Assembly (NCBI GenBank): GCA_036785705.1
Contig: JAWUZG010000018.1
Location: 7,723,501-7,787,500 of the forward strand
Length of the DNA stretch: 64,000 nt
Direction of reading: 5' to 3'
DNA from: Acanthornis magna
Lineage: Eukaryota > Chordata > Aves > Passeriformes > Acanthizidae
This document shows positions 25,901 to 35,000 of the stretch, piece after piece (the first letter of the stretch is position 1; each line of letters starts with the position of its first letter). The notes below the pieces were generated by a model that made no database searches, was not told where the DNA came from, and saw only the letters and a list, made by a program, of their open reading frames with translations. The translations under genes and the position numbers were made by a program.

Positions 25901-28900
25901 TTTCATTGAAGTCACACAATGTTCTTTGTAAAAGCACCCAAAAACCCCAATACATAGGAGAAATCTTCTTTACAACTCCCAGCAAAACTCAGTATTACAG
26001 TTCTTTATTCCTGTAGGATTATCCATTTAAAAAAACCCCACAAACTACAGCCTTTTTTGAAAGTATACCCTTAACCAGTATCTCTGAATCCAGAGACACT
26101 GCAAGATATTCTCTGTAATCGAAATATTTGGTTTGCAGACCAAGTAACTGATAACTGTACCTGTATGAGACCTTTTATGTAGCTCCAAATTGCTTGGATG
26201 TTTGAAAGCCTTCCCACATAACTCACAAGTATATTGTTTCTGTGACTGAAGAGTCTGTGATTGTCCTTCTTGTTCCAAAGGACCTTGAGATCTTTCCATT
26301 TCAACAGTTTGGTCAAAATTCTCAGAATTCACTAAATCTTCAGCTTCTTTTTCATCAGTAACTCCAACATCTGTCGTGTCCGTGGTATTTTCATTTACAG
26401 GTTCAATTACTTCTGTTATTCTACTGTCATCTCTTTGGGGCTCAGGTGGCTGCTCTGCTGATTTCTGAGATCTTAGAAAATTTAACTTTTTGAGGTGTAT
26501 TGCCTTTTTCAGCCGCATCTGTCTGTTAGGCTGCATAACGGTGCTCTCTGCATCTTGGTCTGGAGCAGTTTCGTTTGCAGACTGAACCAGAAAGTTTGAC
26601 GGTAAATGATCAGAGGTTTCCAGAATACACTCAGAGTGATTGACAGTGCAAGAATTATTCTCCACTGTATTTATTTCTGTGGATGTGCTGTAAGAAAAGG
26701 ATGGTTCAGCTCCTCTCTCATGATCAGAGCAAGCATTTTGTTTATAGAACTGTTTACTGTAAAAGTTGCGTAGTTTATAGTAGTAATTTGGTTGTTTAAA
26801 TGGAAGCTCCGTGCAGTTGCCATCTAAGGAGTCCTGCGGTTGTTTCTGTCCATCACCTGAGGGGGTGTGCAGATTAACAGACTGTGATGCCTGTGAGTGG
26901 TGCTCAGCCAAGGCTTTGTTAGTTTGTGTGTCAGCTGAGCATTCAGGCAACAGATTTGTCCCATAGCTATCGCTGGTATCCGTACCCAAAGTATTCTGCA
27001 GTGAAAATACACTAGTACAAGGCATGCTGGCTGCTTGCTCCACAGCTGTGGAAGATTTTAAAAAGGTGTGGCAAATGTTCAGCACATTTTGCACTTGGAG
27101 ACACTGTGCAATGTCCAGCATAGCTTGTACATTGTCCTGACTAAGATCCAGGTGAGAGGTGTACATGAAGTCCAAGATCTGGCCTATGCCACCTACATTT
27201 TTGATGTCCAAGTGAAAAACATCATTCTTCTGGCCTGAAGAATTCTGGAAAAGGGTCCTGATAAAATAAGGCAAATATTCAAATACAAACACAAATAATT
27301 CTCAAACACTTCAATAAGAAAAACATACATACACCTCAAATAGGCTGTCTAGTATGAAACAACAGTTTGTACTCTAAGGCCTTACCTAGATCGCTGTATT
27401 TTTGAAAATGAATTTCTCAAAACTGCTAAATTACTTGTCTTATATATTAGCCCTACATTAGTGCACTTGCAGTATAAATCAAAGCAAATGATACCTTATC
27501 AAACTTTAATTCTGTGTTTTTTAAGGTTTTCAAATAATACCCAACCCTTGTGGTTTCTTATCCACTGTTCTTCACATATTAGGTGCAGTGGTGTATTTAT
27601 GGGCCATTTGCAAAACCAGTTGACTCAGAATGGTTCTTTTTTCATCGTGGCAAGTTAAACTAGACATGAGAAATTTTCTAGCAAAATGGAGAAGATGGAT
27701 CTCAAAGTCAGCTAAACTATTCTCTTCTGGCAACTGAGCTTCTCCATCAAACTCTATCAGTAAGCCTTACTGAAGTTCTTAGTATTAGTTCTTTCTCCAC
27801 AAACACACAAGAGGATGGCAATATTAAACAAGAAGAAGACATTATTTTCAATCTATTCTCATATAAAAAAAGTACTTTTTTTACTGGTACTGGATGAGAA
27901 CCAAGTAAAAGAATAATTAAGAGTACAGGTATATAATCCTAAAATAGCAGTGCAACCAATACCTACTGAATTTTCACTGAATCCTTGAAGTGAATGAATT
28001 TACAAAACTTCTTACTATTTGATGTAAAGTATTCTCAGCATCAGAGATGTAGTTCTTCACATGCACAACCAGTTCTAGATTAAGTGGGTTCATACTCTCA
28101 CTCAATCAAGAACTTTATACTCTCCCATTAAAATCTTGATACTCCCACAGTAAACAATGACATATAAATGGGGTCAGGTCACTCATATATAGTTATTTTC
28201 CTACACTAGAAAATGCCCCAAACTTGATGGTTCCTCTTTATGGGCTAAATCTCAAATTAGGTTTTGTTTAAAGTTGGGCATAATATCAATGAGCTTTAGA
28301 TCTTAAGAAAATGTGAGCCTGTGCTGAAACATTAGAAATGCAGGGGATACTCTGAAGTCAGTACCCACATCCAAGTTCTTTCATAAATCTAGACCATCCT
28401 ATCTAAATTAAAACCAGAACTATAATGAACAGATCTGGGTTGAGAGTCTAAATTAATCAGCCACTTAGATCCTACTGAATTTTAATAGGAGTTGAGCACT
28501 TAGCTCTTTTTAACTACTTTAAAAATTTTGTCTTTGAGCATAATTGCACTTCATCAGCTGTATTACACCACTAGAGGAGAAAACAGAACCTCTTATCTTT
28601 TTTCCCTGGTCCAAACATAAAAATAGTTTTCTTACAAACGAATTAGTAGTCAAGCTATAGAGATGTTTCTAAACAAGGTCTAAAAACTGCCAGATCTAAC
28701 AACTTACTCATAACTAATGTCAAACACTGAGTTGGGAGATTCAACACCCCCCAAAATTTGGAGGCACAATATAGGGCAGTACAGAAGGGAAAGAGACCAG
28801 TGAGGTGGCATAATGGGCCACCTGTATACTTTAAAACACAGTTGCTGTCTCTGAGAATCTGAATAAGTAGAGATTCAATAATAACCTATATAGACAAATT

Positions 28901-29439
28901 TTATTTTTAACATGATTCATGAAACAAGTCCCATTATTCAAAGGTGGATAACATTTCATCAATTATATCCCTTATCTGTCTCTGTTCATATACTCTACTA
29001 TTTTCCTTGTAAGCAGTTATCTTTTCCTAGTGAAATACTGAATGCAGGTCCATGCCAGAATCCATTATATGAGTATGTATAAGTAAGTAAATCAAGAAAA
29101 TGTCAAAATCAAAGAGCATAGTATGACTACTTGACACAGCTTTATCTTTGGACAATTTCCCTTTTCTCCTTATACTCCCAAGAATTACTTAGCCTGTAAC
29201 TACCAGAAAAAAATACCCTTCTCAGAGAAAATCTCAACCAACAGCATTTAGTTAACTTTTTGAAGAGAAGAATTTTCTATCACATACCTGAAATATTGAC
29301 TGAAAGCCGCTAATACATTTTTGTGTGCTTTGAAGCAGACGCCTTTCACCACCAGCATGCAGTCACAGAGAAGCCCCTGGATGCGCTGTTCGTGTAGCTG
29401 CTGGAGAAGATGACAGCTATGGCTAGCAACAGTGTCCAT
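13239..29439 (-). CDS. ZBTB49: ZBTB49, BTB/POZ and seven-C2H2-zinc-finger transcription factor
   Basis: Coding exons in transcript order: 29439-29288, 27257-26161, 20819-20773, 16992-16919, 16201-16119, 16029-15868, 13915-13239. Every junction is GT/AG and the phases agree, giving 763 residues against 765 in human as I recall it. Residues 1-125 form the BTB/POZ domain ([26 protein letters not shown]), which in this family mediates dimerisation and cofactor binding. A long linker follows, with a conserved [20 protein letters not shown] block. Seven C2H2 fingers occupy about residues 392-583, joined by TGEKP-type linkers. The tail ends [21 protein letters not shown], close to human. Family knowledge: human ZBTB49 (ZNF509) is a nuclear regulator that activates CDKN1A together with ZBTB17. 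It is transcribed away from LYAR from a shared CpG island. All seven C2H2 quartets look intact, so the gene is probably functional. Confidence 0.95.
13916..15867 (-). other. ZBTB49: ZBTB49 intron 6 with a 21-bp tandem duplication
   Basis: Intronic. The only structure seen is a perfect 21-bp tandem duplication at 15762-15803, starting 65 bases into the intron. The frame 14903-15250 (plus) has no recognisable content. Confidence 0.7.
15762..15803. repeat. Perfect 21-bp tandem duplication
   Basis: Two exact copies of a 21-mer beginning ttaattgttattctg lie head to tail just downstream of the exon 6 donor of ZBTB49. Perfect identity implies a recent replication-slippage event. Confidence 0.95.
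15868..16029 (-). CDS. ZBTB49: ZBTB49 coding exon 6 (fingers 4-6)
   Basis: 162 nt, residues 485-539: the histidines of finger 4, all of finger 5 ([19 protein letters not shown]) and the start of finger 6. The donor is TGTG|GTAAGG, phase 1. This choice restores the CGKCF of finger 6 when joined to the next exon; the later GT at GTTCAC does not. Confidence 0.92.
16119..16201 (-). CDS. ZBTB49: ZBTB49 coding exon 5 (finger 3/4 boundary)
   Basis: 83 nt, residues 457-485: [20 protein letters not shown] and the cysteines of finger 4. Acceptor gttacag|ATTTG, donor CAGAG|GTGTGT. Only 89 nt of intron separate it from the next exon. Confidence 0.93.
16919..16992 (-). CDS. ZBTB49: ZBTB49 coding exon 4 (finger 2/3 boundary)
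   Basis: 74 nt, residues 433-457: [20 protein letters not shown] onward. It supplies the two histidines of finger 2 and the two cysteines of finger 3. Acceptor ccttcag|GCAGG, donor AAAAG|GTGAGT. Confidence 0.93.
16993..20772 (-). other. ZBTB49: ZBTB49 intron 3, nothing recognised
   Basis: 3.8 kb between the exons carrying the two halves of finger 2. No further exon, RNA gene or repeat family was recognised. The frames at 18801-19338 and 19424-20122 show no domain. Confidence 0.6.
20773..20819 (-). CDS. ZBTB49: ZBTB49 coding exon 3 (47 nt, first half of finger 2)
   Basis: Acceptor cttttag|GTGAG, donor CACAG|GTGGGA. It encodes [16 protein letters not shown], residues 417-432: the TGEKP linker and the two cysteines of finger 2. 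It is too short for ORF scanning but is fixed by phase and by family sequence. Confidence 0.93.
22815..23275 (+). mobile_element. CR1 LINE 3' fragment (plus orientation)
   Basis: It shows the ordered hallmarks of a CR1 3' end in the forward direction. These are a ctggtgagaccataactggag-like segment, caggacaagaggtgatagatgcaagct, and gtggtcagacactggga...gattgcctggagaggctgtagaa. The element ends tctaaattattccatgattct, a worn tail. Its internal order is intact but it has deletions, and it is antisense to ZBTB49. Confidence 0.85.
23324..23568. repeat. Pair of 52-bp direct repeats, about 90% identical
   Basis: Copies at 23324-23375 and 23517-23568 (both begin ttcttgttcaa and contain gtgaagataaagtac) differ at about five positions and are offset by 193 bases. 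The intervening sequence is not itself repeated. The family is not recognised. Confidence 0.85.
26161..27257 (-). CDS. ZBTB49: ZBTB49 coding exon 2 (rest of BTB, linker, finger 1)
   Basis: This 1,097-nt exon covers residues 51-417, from acceptor ttttatcag|GACC to donor ACAG|GTACAG. It holds the second half of the BTB domain ([20 protein letters not shown]), the linker and finger 1 (C395, C398). The open frame runs on into the intron past 26161, but those residues are not part of the protein. Confidence 0.95.
27258..29287 (-). other. ZBTB49: ZBTB49 intron 1 (within the BTB domain), nothing recognised
   Basis: 2 kb of AT-rich intron separating the two BTB-encoding exons. No repeat or exon was recognised. 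Confidence 0.6.
29288..29439 (-). CDS. ZBTB49: ZBTB49 coding exon 1 (residues 1-51)
   Basis: The start is [18 protein letters not shown], matching the family N-terminus. The ATG lies one base inside the exon: the acceptor ttttctag precedes base 29440. The donor is CAG|GTATGT, phase 2. It encodes the first half of the BTB domain. Confidence 0.95.
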
Positions 29440-29440
29440 G

Positions 29441-30835
29441 CTAGAAAACCACTTAAATTACCTACAACGAAATAAAATGCTAAGGTGAATATTAAATTGC
29501 AAAATTAATTTAAAATATTAGAAGCATTTTTACAATTTGTTTTAGCTTTCCAAGGAAACAGACTTCAGTTTACACCTGCAATGTGAGCTCTAATGACATT
29601 TTTCTGGTTGAAGATGAGTTATAGTATTGCTCACCAGCACATACACAGCAAAATACATAGGAAATACTGATTTTAACAGAGTTTTGTTTATACCAAAGAG
29701 CTTCTGTAAAAATCTAATGGTGGTCCCAATAAACTGAATTCCATTACAAAAAAAAAAAAAAAAAAACACAGCCCAATTTAGACAACTTCCACAATAATTA
29801 GATTCTAATGCAAAAACACATCATATATAGAAAATCTGTAGCATTTGTAGAGGAAATCCTCAGTTTCTTCACCCTCTAAACTCAAACGGGAGAACATAGT
29901 ATTATTTAGGACATACTTGTTGCTGTTCTAGTTATGTACATTTCTATTGTGGATCTGATTAGTTTGACACATTAGCATGGTATTGATTTTAATACAATGT
30001 AATATCTAAATGAAAAAATCCCCTTTGAACAGGTTAAAAAGACAAGCCACATTCCCACAGAACACATTTACATTCAAATCTGTACTTCCTTTTTAAAAAT
30101 TTTTTTACAAAGATTAATGTTTCCCCTGTACACTTGTAAACACAACAATTCCACAGTCAGAACTTCTAGCCTTCTAACTAGGAATGAAGAAGGAAAACCT
30201 TCCTATTCTAAGAAATGAAGTAGGAAAACCACCTTATGTTAAGCATGACCAGAAAGTGGTCACCCGTTTCTCAAATCTCATGAACGATAATGGTTCCACA
30301 TTTTAAGTTATCCTGTTTTACTCTGTGATTCACTGCCTCCTGCTGTATTACATGGGGAGCTATTTTATTGTGCTTTTTCACTATTAACGCTTATCATGTT
30401 TTGATCAGGCTTTAAAATAAAGCAAGCACATTAATTTGCTTTCTCTGTGAACATCTCTCCCACCACGGCATCCTGCAATTACTTTGACAACCAGTGAATT
30501 GCCTCTCATCCATCGGGTGCGTGTCTCCCCACGGGCCCGGGGAGAGCCGCTCCCTTCCAACACAGCCTATTTACGGCTAAGTTCCCCTCAGCCTTGCCCG
30601 GATGGAGCCCAGGCTCAGGTGCCGAACGGAGAAGGGGACAGAGGCAGGGTCTGCCTCACTGCGGGGCGGGCTCTGCCTGCGGACAGGGCGGCCGAGGGCC
30701 GGTGGCGGGGCCGCGGCGGCGGCGGGCGGGAGCACACGGACACACAGCCCCGGGCGGGGGAAACGCGGCGCGGCCTGGCACGGGCGGGACAGCGGCCGAG
30801 GGGCAGAAGCCGGCCCTGCCCAGCCCAGCGCTTAC
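29441..30835 (-). other. ZBTB49: ZBTB49 5' UTR intron
   Basis: Inferred intron between the noncoding first exon in the CpG island (donor at 30835/30834) and the ATG-containing exon (acceptor before 29440). It contains a 19-base A run at 29748-29766. Its promoter-proximal end is CpG-rich. Confidence 0.55.
29748..29766. repeat. Poly(A) run
   Basis: Nineteen consecutive A on the plus strand in the ZBTB49 5' UTR intron, with no attached retrotransposon recognised. Confidence 0.9.
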
Positions 30836-30950
30836 CGGCTCCGGCCACCTCCCAGCTCCAGCTCCATCCCCGCCAGCGGCTGCTTCCGCCGCCGCTCCCT
30901 CCCCTTCCCCTTCCCCTTCCGCTGCGCGGCGCGGCGCGGCGCGGTGCGCG
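30836..30950 (-). other. ZBTB49: ZBTB49 noncoding first exon (5' edge approximate)
   Basis: On the minus strand a strong donor, GAGCCG|GTAAGC, ends an exon at 30836 inside the CpG island. Upstream sequence is GC-rich with pyrimidine/purine-rich (AAGGGG)n-like blocks. The acceptor at 29441/29442 is its natural partner. The transcription start is not determined and the upper bound is a guess. Confidence 0.5.
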
Positions 30951-30961
30951 GGGCGGGGACA

Positions 30962-30971
30962 GCGCAGGCGC
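30962..30971. promoter_or_regulatory. NRF1-like site
   Basis: GCGCAGGCGC differs by one base from the palindromic NRF1 core GCGCATGCGC. It lies in the expected core of the bidirectional promoter. Match by eye only. Confidence 0.4.
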
Positions 30972-31000
30972 GGGGCCGTGAGGCGCGGAGGGGGCGCGCG

Positions 31001-31012
31001 CGGCACGTGCCG
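31001..31012. promoter_or_regulatory. Palindromic E-box (CACGTG)
   Basis: A perfect 12-bp palindrome centred on CACGTG, the class bound by MYC/MAX and USF. Its position near the presumed LYAR start fits a growth-regulated nucleolar gene. Binding is an inference. Confidence 0.5.
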
Positions 31013-31036
31013 CACGGGGCGGCGGCGGCAGGTCAG

Positions 31037-31873
31037 GTGCGGGGGAGCAGGAACGGGACCGGGAGAAGGAACGGGAGTGGGACGAGGCGGCACGGCGCGG
31101 GACAGCTGGCTGCCGCCCGGGGGCTCGGGTGACGGGCACGCCGGACTATCCGCCCCGTGTGGCCCGGCCACCCCCCGGCGCTGCCGCTCGGCTGGGCCCG
31201 GCCACAGCGGGTCTGCAGCTGCGGGGAGCGGGACGGAGCGGCGGGAGTCCCGCGGGGGAAAGGAGGGGACGGGGAACGCCGCCTGCGAGGCGTATCGGCG
31301 TGGGGGGCGGTACGGGGTTACTGGTTCCGGGCTTGGCGTGGCGGGTGCGGGGGTTACGGGTTTCTCGGTTCGGATCATGGGTGCGGGGGTTACTGGTTTC
31401 TAGGCTCGGATCATAGGTACGGGGGTTACTGGTTCCCCAGCTGGGGAGATGGGTATGGAAGTTACTGGTTCCTGGGTTGGGCGTTACTGGTTTCTCGGTT
31501 CGGATGATGGGTACGGGGCGTACTGGTTCCTGGGTTGGGGGTCACTGGTTCCCTGTTGTGGTGGCGGGTACAGGGCTCACTGGTTCCCTGCTGGGGGGTA
31601 CAGGGCTCACTGGTTCCCTGCTGGGGGGTACAGGGGTCACTGGTTCCCTGCTGGGGGGTACAGGGGTCACTGGTTCCCTGCTGGGGGGTACAGGGGTCAC
31701 TGGTTCCCGGGGCATCTCCCCTGCGCTCAGGGAGGGCATCAGATGAGACGAGCTCTTGCACCTGTGGAATTGGGCGGCTTGCCCTGGTTGTCGGTGGGGG
31801 CACAGGTGCGTTTCTCTTCGGTCCTCCAAGAGTTCCTTTGAAACTGTAAGTTAAGATCTCCTTGTATTTCTAG
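31037..31873 (+). other. LYAR: LYAR first intron (5' edge approximate)
   Basis: The noncoding first exon probably ends at one of two overlapping donors, GGCAG|GTCAGG (31031) or GTCAG|GTGCGG (31036). The intron then holds the minisatellite. A GTAAGT at 31845 is only 29 bases from the acceptor and is not usable for this junction. Confidence 0.5.
31290..31712. repeat. Minisatellite of 36-bp and 30-bp units
   Basis: About eleven related units share ...gtyactggttcc... The left part has units near 36 bp (with tttctcggttcggatcatgggt) and some of 26 bp. The right part (31571-31710) has four and two-thirds nearly identical 30-bp units, cagggctcactggttccctg then ctggggggta. It lies inside the first LYAR intron next to the CpG island. 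Because 30 and 36 are multiples of three, it yields long open frames on both strands that should not be annotated as genes. Confidence 0.95.
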
Positions 31874-32041
31874 AGTTGTGCTTCTGTGGGAAGGAAGAAG
31901 CTCCTGACCACTCGCCAACATGGTAGTTTTCACATGCAATGCATGTGGAGAAGCTGTGAAGAAAGCACAGGTTGAAAAGCATGTGAACATCTGCAGAAAC
32001 TGTCAGTGCCTGTCTTGCATGGATTGTGGCAAGGATTTCTG
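31874..32041 (+). CDS. LYAR: LYAR exon 2 (first coding exon, residues 1-41)
   Basis: Acceptor tatttctag|AGTTG at 31873/31874, 46 nt of 5' UTR, then ATG at 31920 (context gccaacATGG, strong). Donor TTCTG|GTAGGT at 32041. It encodes the first zinc module and the cysteines of the second. Confidence 0.93.
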
Positions 32042-35000
32042 GTAGGTAAAGTATGGGAAGTCATGTTGCTCACTCTGCAGGGGTTGTCACAAATACAAGG
32101 GATGCAAGTCGGAAATCTTCATCGAAGGGTGTAGCATGACAGAAATGTCTGTGGTCTTACAAGCACGTACTTTAAGCACATCAGATTTTACTCATTTAAG
32201 TATTGATAGTAATAGAGTTTAAATGATCCATTCATTTAAGTCATCTGTTACTTCGGTTTGTTGATTAGCTAAGTGTTGTAGTTTGAAAACTGAGACATTT
32301 CAGTGACCTGTGGTTAAAAATCTCTTGTGTTCAGGGGTGATGACTATAAGGAACACGTGAAGTGTGTAAGTGAAGACCAGAAATACGGTGGAAAAGGTTT
32401 TGAAGCCAAAACTAACAAAGGAGATGCTAAACAGCAGGAGTGGATTCAGGTACAATTTGTAGTGTATACACCTATAATAAGTATTGTCTGTAATCATTAA
32501 AGACACAAAAGAGGCTATACTGGCTCAAACCAGAGATCTATTTTATCAGTATCCCCAGCTGTCTTCTGTTACTTCCTTGGTAGGTCTGAGTAAGCTAGAT
32601 CACCTTTATGCATGGATTTGTTGCTTTCTGTCTCATGTAGAAGACATGCTAACAAGGTGCTAAGCTACATGCATAATTGTAGCATATGGTTAATACTATT
32701 AAAGTCAGAGATGAGTGCTGTTGTTGAGACTGAACGTTGTTTGAGGACATTGGTAAAGGCAGTATGATGTGAGTGCTGTTGCTTATGAATGTTGGTAGCC
32801 TGCTTCAATAGTAAGTAATTGTTATATCGAAAGGTGAGGGGTTATTTGCAGACACCCATATCTGATGGTCTTAACAAATTCGCAAACCTTTTCAGTCAGC
32901 AGATTTTCAGAAGTACAGGAAGGGCGTATGGTGTCCCAAGAGTGGCTACACTCTTTAAATACTGGGAAGCTCAGAGCATTTCCCCCCAAGAAGCAGCAGT
33001 GCTCTTCAAGGGTCTGCCATGAGGCCCTGGTCTAATCTCCTCTGTTCTCTCAGGCTGACACCCATAGCACAGGAATATCCAGAGCTGTCTTACAGGGATT
33101 AATGCTTCTTGAAGCTGGCACTGCTGCCAGAAGAAATGCATGTCAGCTGTGGCATCAAAATAAGCCCGACTCTTCATAATTAACTCCAGAAATTAGTGAA
33201 AAACAATCAGTTGCTTTTCTTATTGCAGGTCTTTTTCATGCTGCAAGAATCCCTTCTGTGATAGTTAGTTAATTTGAATTGTTTTTATTGCAGTTTGTAA
33301 CTTGTACATCAGAACGCTGTGGTGAGCAGTCCTGCTTGCTTCTGCTTACTATGTAGGTATAAATGTTTATATAGATAACTTTGACATACCTAACGAGCTA
33401 TGATGAACCAAAGGTCAGTGTTTTTAGTACGCTTTTTGAACAGCTCTTATGAGCAGACTATACCAGCTGTGGGTGCTGGGTGATTTCTGTCCTGTGTGTT
33501 TCTGACTTGTGTGTACTATTTGATCCTTATGCTGCTTTTCTGATTTAATTCTGTTTTTCTTCATTCAGAAAATTCATCAAGTAATGAAGAAGCCCAACAT
33601 AAGCCCTAAAGTGCGGAACATCCTGGAGCAAATGCGTACTTTTGATAACATTCCAAGAAAAAAAGTAAAGTTTCAGGTATGTTTTAATAGAGATTTGCAG
33701 TAATCCATGCAGTGAGCATAAAAATAGACTTTTTTAGAGAGTACCACTTCTTTTAACAGCGGTAGGACAAATTGCTTATTTGGGCGTTCATATTGATTTT
33801 GTAATAACTGGATTTCAAATAGGAAATGGCTGTAAAATACATTTATTTGCTTAAAAGGACTCTTGGTGTACCAGTTGAATTAGGTATTAGGCCAGAGACT
33901 TGCCTTTTAAGCTTAATCTCCATATGTAAGTTTGTTCTGGTTTTAGTACCTTTCTTTTTTGACTACTTGCTGTTTCTGTTGAATGTCCAAGATCTTTGAC
34001 ATGCTTTTAAAAATTTCTTATTTCTTTGGCTTTGTTTTTTCCTGGTGAAGGCAAGATCCTGTTCTGAGACTTTTCCTGTTACTCAGTATTCTGAAAGAAT
34101 CTCTCACTCTGCATGCTTCATTAAAGTAAATTCCAAATGTGGAGAATTTACTGTGTGTAAAGAATTTCATTAAAAGTAAAGAATTACTCACAACTGGCCT
34201 TTTTCTCCCTCCCCTCTCTACTCAGTGCCTCAGATTGTGAGGCTGAGAGAAGATCATGCTTGCTTCCAAAGCACTCAGATAGAACCTAACAGAGCTATAG
34301 TAAAATTGCTGCTAGCAAGCTGAAGGTTGGAATATTTCTCTATGGAGTTAATGTTCTCAGCAGGAAAAATGTTAATTTCAAGATGCCTCTCTTTTTGATA
34401 AGATACACTGCAGTGGAAGATCAAAAGTTTTTGCAGTTCATTGTTCCGATTTACTAATGCAGCTGTCCTGGGATTTTCATTGCAATGCAAGAATCCTTAC
34501 ATTACATTTAACATTGAATTCCACGTTTCTAAAAGTTGATCTTTGCAGATAGTGTGAACAGCATAATTTACTGCTTTATTTTCATTTTCACCAGGAGCAC
34601 CTGCAATAACTCAAACAACTTTCAAATGTTTACATTGAGATATTTGCTTGAATTTTACTTTCCTGTAATAAACTAAGGTATCCATTTAGGAGCATGACCG
34701 TATGTGCAATAGACAAATAAGTAAGATCAGATCATTGATGTTTTAACTCATGGGAACAGTCAGAAAATTTGGTAGGACATTAAAATAACCAGTTGTATTC
34801 AAAAACTTGAGGATTGCTTTTTATATTTATTTACCACTTGGGGATGGCTCTTGGTGAGGCAGTTGAGAGACATGGTGTAGCCTCCTAACAGTATGTAGAC
34901 ATGCTGGGAAACAATTCAGCAAGGAGGTTTGAAAGATTCATAGGAGTAACCTCTAACTAGATCTTAGTCAGAAGCAGTGATTAGATTTTTAAATGTAAAA

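Larger units (their letters stand above)
20820..26160 (-). other. ZBTB49: ZBTB49 intron 2 with CR1 copy and 52-bp direct repeat
   Basis: 5.3 kb intron containing a plus-oriented CR1 fragment (22815-23275). Immediately after it is a pair of 52-bp direct repeats (23324-23375 and 23517-23568). Nothing else was recognised. Confidence 0.7.
30500..31330. promoter_or_regulatory. CpG island, bidirectional ZBTB49-LYAR promoter
   Basis: Very GC-rich and dense in CpG. It lies between the divergent ZBTB49 (minus) and LYAR (plus) first exons. Core elements visible at 30,920-31,010 are tandem GGCGC units, a GC box GGGCGG (30951-30956), an NRF1-like GCGCAGGCGC (30962-30971) and a palindromic E-box CGGCACGTGCCG (CACGTG at 31004-31009). 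There is no TATA box. The head-to-head order is expected from the human locus. Large open frames on both strands here are GC artefacts. Confidence 0.85.

Noticed and set aside
26045..26160. Extra C-terminal residues after ZBTB49 finger 1
   Set aside because: Open frame running into the intron past the donor at 26161/26160; fingers 2-7 continue in downstream exons.
30484..31403. Large overlapping open frames (up to 269 codons) on both strands
   Set aside because: A CpG island has few stop codons. The frames are Pro/Arg/Ala/Gly-rich on both strands and lie over the divergent promoter.
31571..31710. CRISPR-like regular repeats
   Set aside because: The 30-bp units are contiguous with no unique spacers, and the host is a vertebrate.
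31449..31849. Repeat proteins with HWFPAGGYRG-like or SREPVTPVPP-like units
   Set aside because: Minisatellite unit lengths of 30 and 36 are multiples of three, so the frame stays open on both strands; there is no splice or start support.
31845..31850. GTAAGT as the donor of the LYAR first exon
   Set aside because: Only 29 bases separate it from the acceptor at 31873, too short for an intron.
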